Made by a program: the position numbers and the translations under genes. A stretch of DNA of 64,000 nt from Aradus depressus (lineage: Eukaryota; Arthropoda; Insecta; Hemiptera; Aradidae), in NCBI GenBank assembly GCA_963662175.1, contig OY759223.1:14362249-14426248 (forward strand). Reading direction: 5' to 3'. Numbering within the stretch: position 1 is the first letter of the stretch; each line of letters starts with the position of its first letter. Shown piece after piece: positions 63,101-64,000 of the stretch. The notes beneath the pieces are model-generated. The model saw only the letters and a list, made by a program, of their open reading frames with translations. It had not been told where the DNA came from and did not search any database.

Positions 63101-63405
63101 AGGGCGCCGGTAGCGCAGTGGTATGCGTGCTTGACTTCTGAGCTCAAGAACGTGGGAGGTATAATAAACTTAAGCACGCCGTCCTTCGGATGGGACGTTA
63201 AGCGATGGTCCCGAGCCTGTACGATGTCAGGTACTCGTTAAAGACCCCTGTCCTAGGTGAATAAAAATTTAGGATAGGCCAAATTTAGGACTCCCACAGT
63301 AGAGTCGGGCTCATGCCCAACAGAGTGACGAAAGAGCGCTCTGGTAGTAGGCGATATGACCTCGTAGTTAAAGCCCGGGCATGAGTCATAAAACCTAACC
63401 TAACC
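63101..63405 (+). repeat. SINE with 15-bp target-site duplication and B-box deletion
   Basis: Head AGGGCGCCGGTAGCGCAGTGG; the B box and following 30-40 bp are deleted after AACGTGGG; the rest is intact to AACCTAACC. Direct repeats 63086-63100 and 63406-63420 differ at one base. Confidence 0.88.
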
Positions 63406-63589
63406 TATAATAATACATTGCATTTACTTCGTCACCCGTTACAGGGTTTTTACAAATACATGCATCAGTTTTCTATGTATGTAGCTCACATACTATTTTG
63501 AATTCCAAAAAGTGAAGCTGAGGATTTGTGTATTTCATTTATAGTATACATATAAAGGAATGATAATGTATTAGTTTTTTCATTGCTCA

Positions 63590-63595
63590 TTTATT
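63590..63595 (-). terminator. Candidate poly(A) signal of the second polyserine gene
   Basis: Plus-strand TTTATT (AATAAA on the minus strand) 57 bp downstream of the stop at 63652-63654. Confidence 0.5.
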
Positions 63596-63651
63596 CATTT
63601 TTTAAAATATATATAGTGACATTTGAAGTTTGGTACAACGTTTAAAAGTGT

Positions 63652-64000
63652 TTAGTTTCTGGAACTTGAACTGGAGCTAGAATCAGAACTAGAAGAACCA
63701 GATTTAGAACTGGAGCTGGAAGAGCTGCTAGAACTGGGGCTGGAACTGCCGCTAGACTCACTGGAGCTGGAGCTCGATTGGCTGCTAGAGCTGGAACTAG
63801 AGCCTGAACTGGAGCTAGAGCTAGAGCTTCCACTGGAGTTGGAGCTTGAGCTCTCACTAGAACTAGAACTTGAGCTTTCATTAGAACTGGAGCTCGAGCT
63901 AGCACTAGAACTTGAACTTGATTTCTTGCTGGAGTTTTCACTTGAACTTTGCTTAGAGCTAGAACTAGAACTTTGACTTGAACTTTCACTAGACTGAGAA
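63652..64000 (-). CDS. Second polyserine protein, C-terminal part, truncated by the window end
   Basis: The minus-strand frame ending in TAA at 63654-63652 reads a serine-dominated tail with isolated Gln, Lys, Glu, Asn, Gly and Pro residues (for example SSSKQSSSENSSKKSS) and ends DSSSSSSSRN. Composition and Ser-codon mixture match the gene at 59608-61486, but the EKES and YSYSHSHS modules are absent from the visible part, so it is a diverged paralogue or a different protein of the same type. It is tail-to-tail with the first gene, with 2.2 kb between stops. The N-terminus, signal peptide and introns lie outside the window. Confidence 0.75.
   Translation of the reverse strand, partial: SQSSESSSQSSSSSSKQSSSENSSKKSSSSSSASSSSSSNESSSSSSSESSSSNSSGSSSSSSSSGSSSSSSSQSSSSSSESSGSSSPSSSSSSSSSSKSGSSSSDSSSSSSSRN

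Larger units (their letters stand above)
61487..63651. other. Intergenic region between the two convergent polyserine genes
   Basis: Contains both 3' UTRs, a dispersed-repeat fragment at about 62270-62440 (GTACTTCCCCAG, CATTACATCGACAATTATTA) and the SINE at 63101-63405. No gene seen. Confidence 0.6.

Noticed and set aside
63642..63989. Val/Leu/Ala/Pro-rich minus-strand frame at the window end
   Set aside because: Shadow of the polyserine frame ending at 63652.

Overview
The window is AT-rich animal nuclear DNA with GT-AG introns, five recognisable spliced genes and a sixth cut by the window end. Gene structure, repeat content, and a SINE family whose 3' tail reads as CCTAA repeats (complement of the insect telomere unit TTAGG) point to an insect. 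I could not fix the order; a hemipteran is a guess. I reconstructed exons by hand from conserved protein segments, splice sites and phase, and every exon join below is phase-consistent.

Layout. (1) 1617-10545, minus: STK11/LKB1, 7 coding exons, 424 aa, with a small distal exon carrying a CAAX-like C-terminus. (2) 13337-25554, plus: BTBD17-like BTB/BACK protein, 10 coding exons, 518 aa, head-to-head with LKB1 across 2.8 kb. (3) 30226-43059, minus: chimaerin-type SH2-C1-RhoGAP protein, 9 coding exons, 437 aa, tail-to-tail with BTBD17. (4) 43249-50695, plus: extended SDR/NAD-dependent epimerase-like protein, 7 exons, 370 aa, whose ATG lies only 189 bp from the chimaerin ATG, so they probably share a bidirectional promoter. 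(5) 59608-61486, plus: secreted polyserine protein, 3 exons, 567 aa, with signal peptide, TATA box and poly(A) signal. (6) 63652-64000, minus: the C-terminal end of a second polyserine protein, tail-to-tail with the first.

Introns and intergenic DNA are packed with mobile-element debris. There are about 19 copies or fragments of one tRNA-derived SINE, several 5'-truncated non-LTR retrotransposons (two with clear target-site duplications), a solo LTR inside a SINE, an inverted LTR pair with a primer-binding site, a Helitron-like element and its larger relative carrying a 33-bp minisatellite. Penelope-like inverted repeats with hammerhead-like motifs, pogo/Tigger relics, a MADF-domain transposon relic, terminal-inverted-repeat MITEs, and large hairpins including a perfect 74-bp palindrome are also present. 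Genes 1-4 look like ordinary conserved cellular genes (polarity/energy kinase, BTB protein, Rac-GAP, oxidoreductase-like protein). The polyserine pair is the part that looks lineage-specific and least described.
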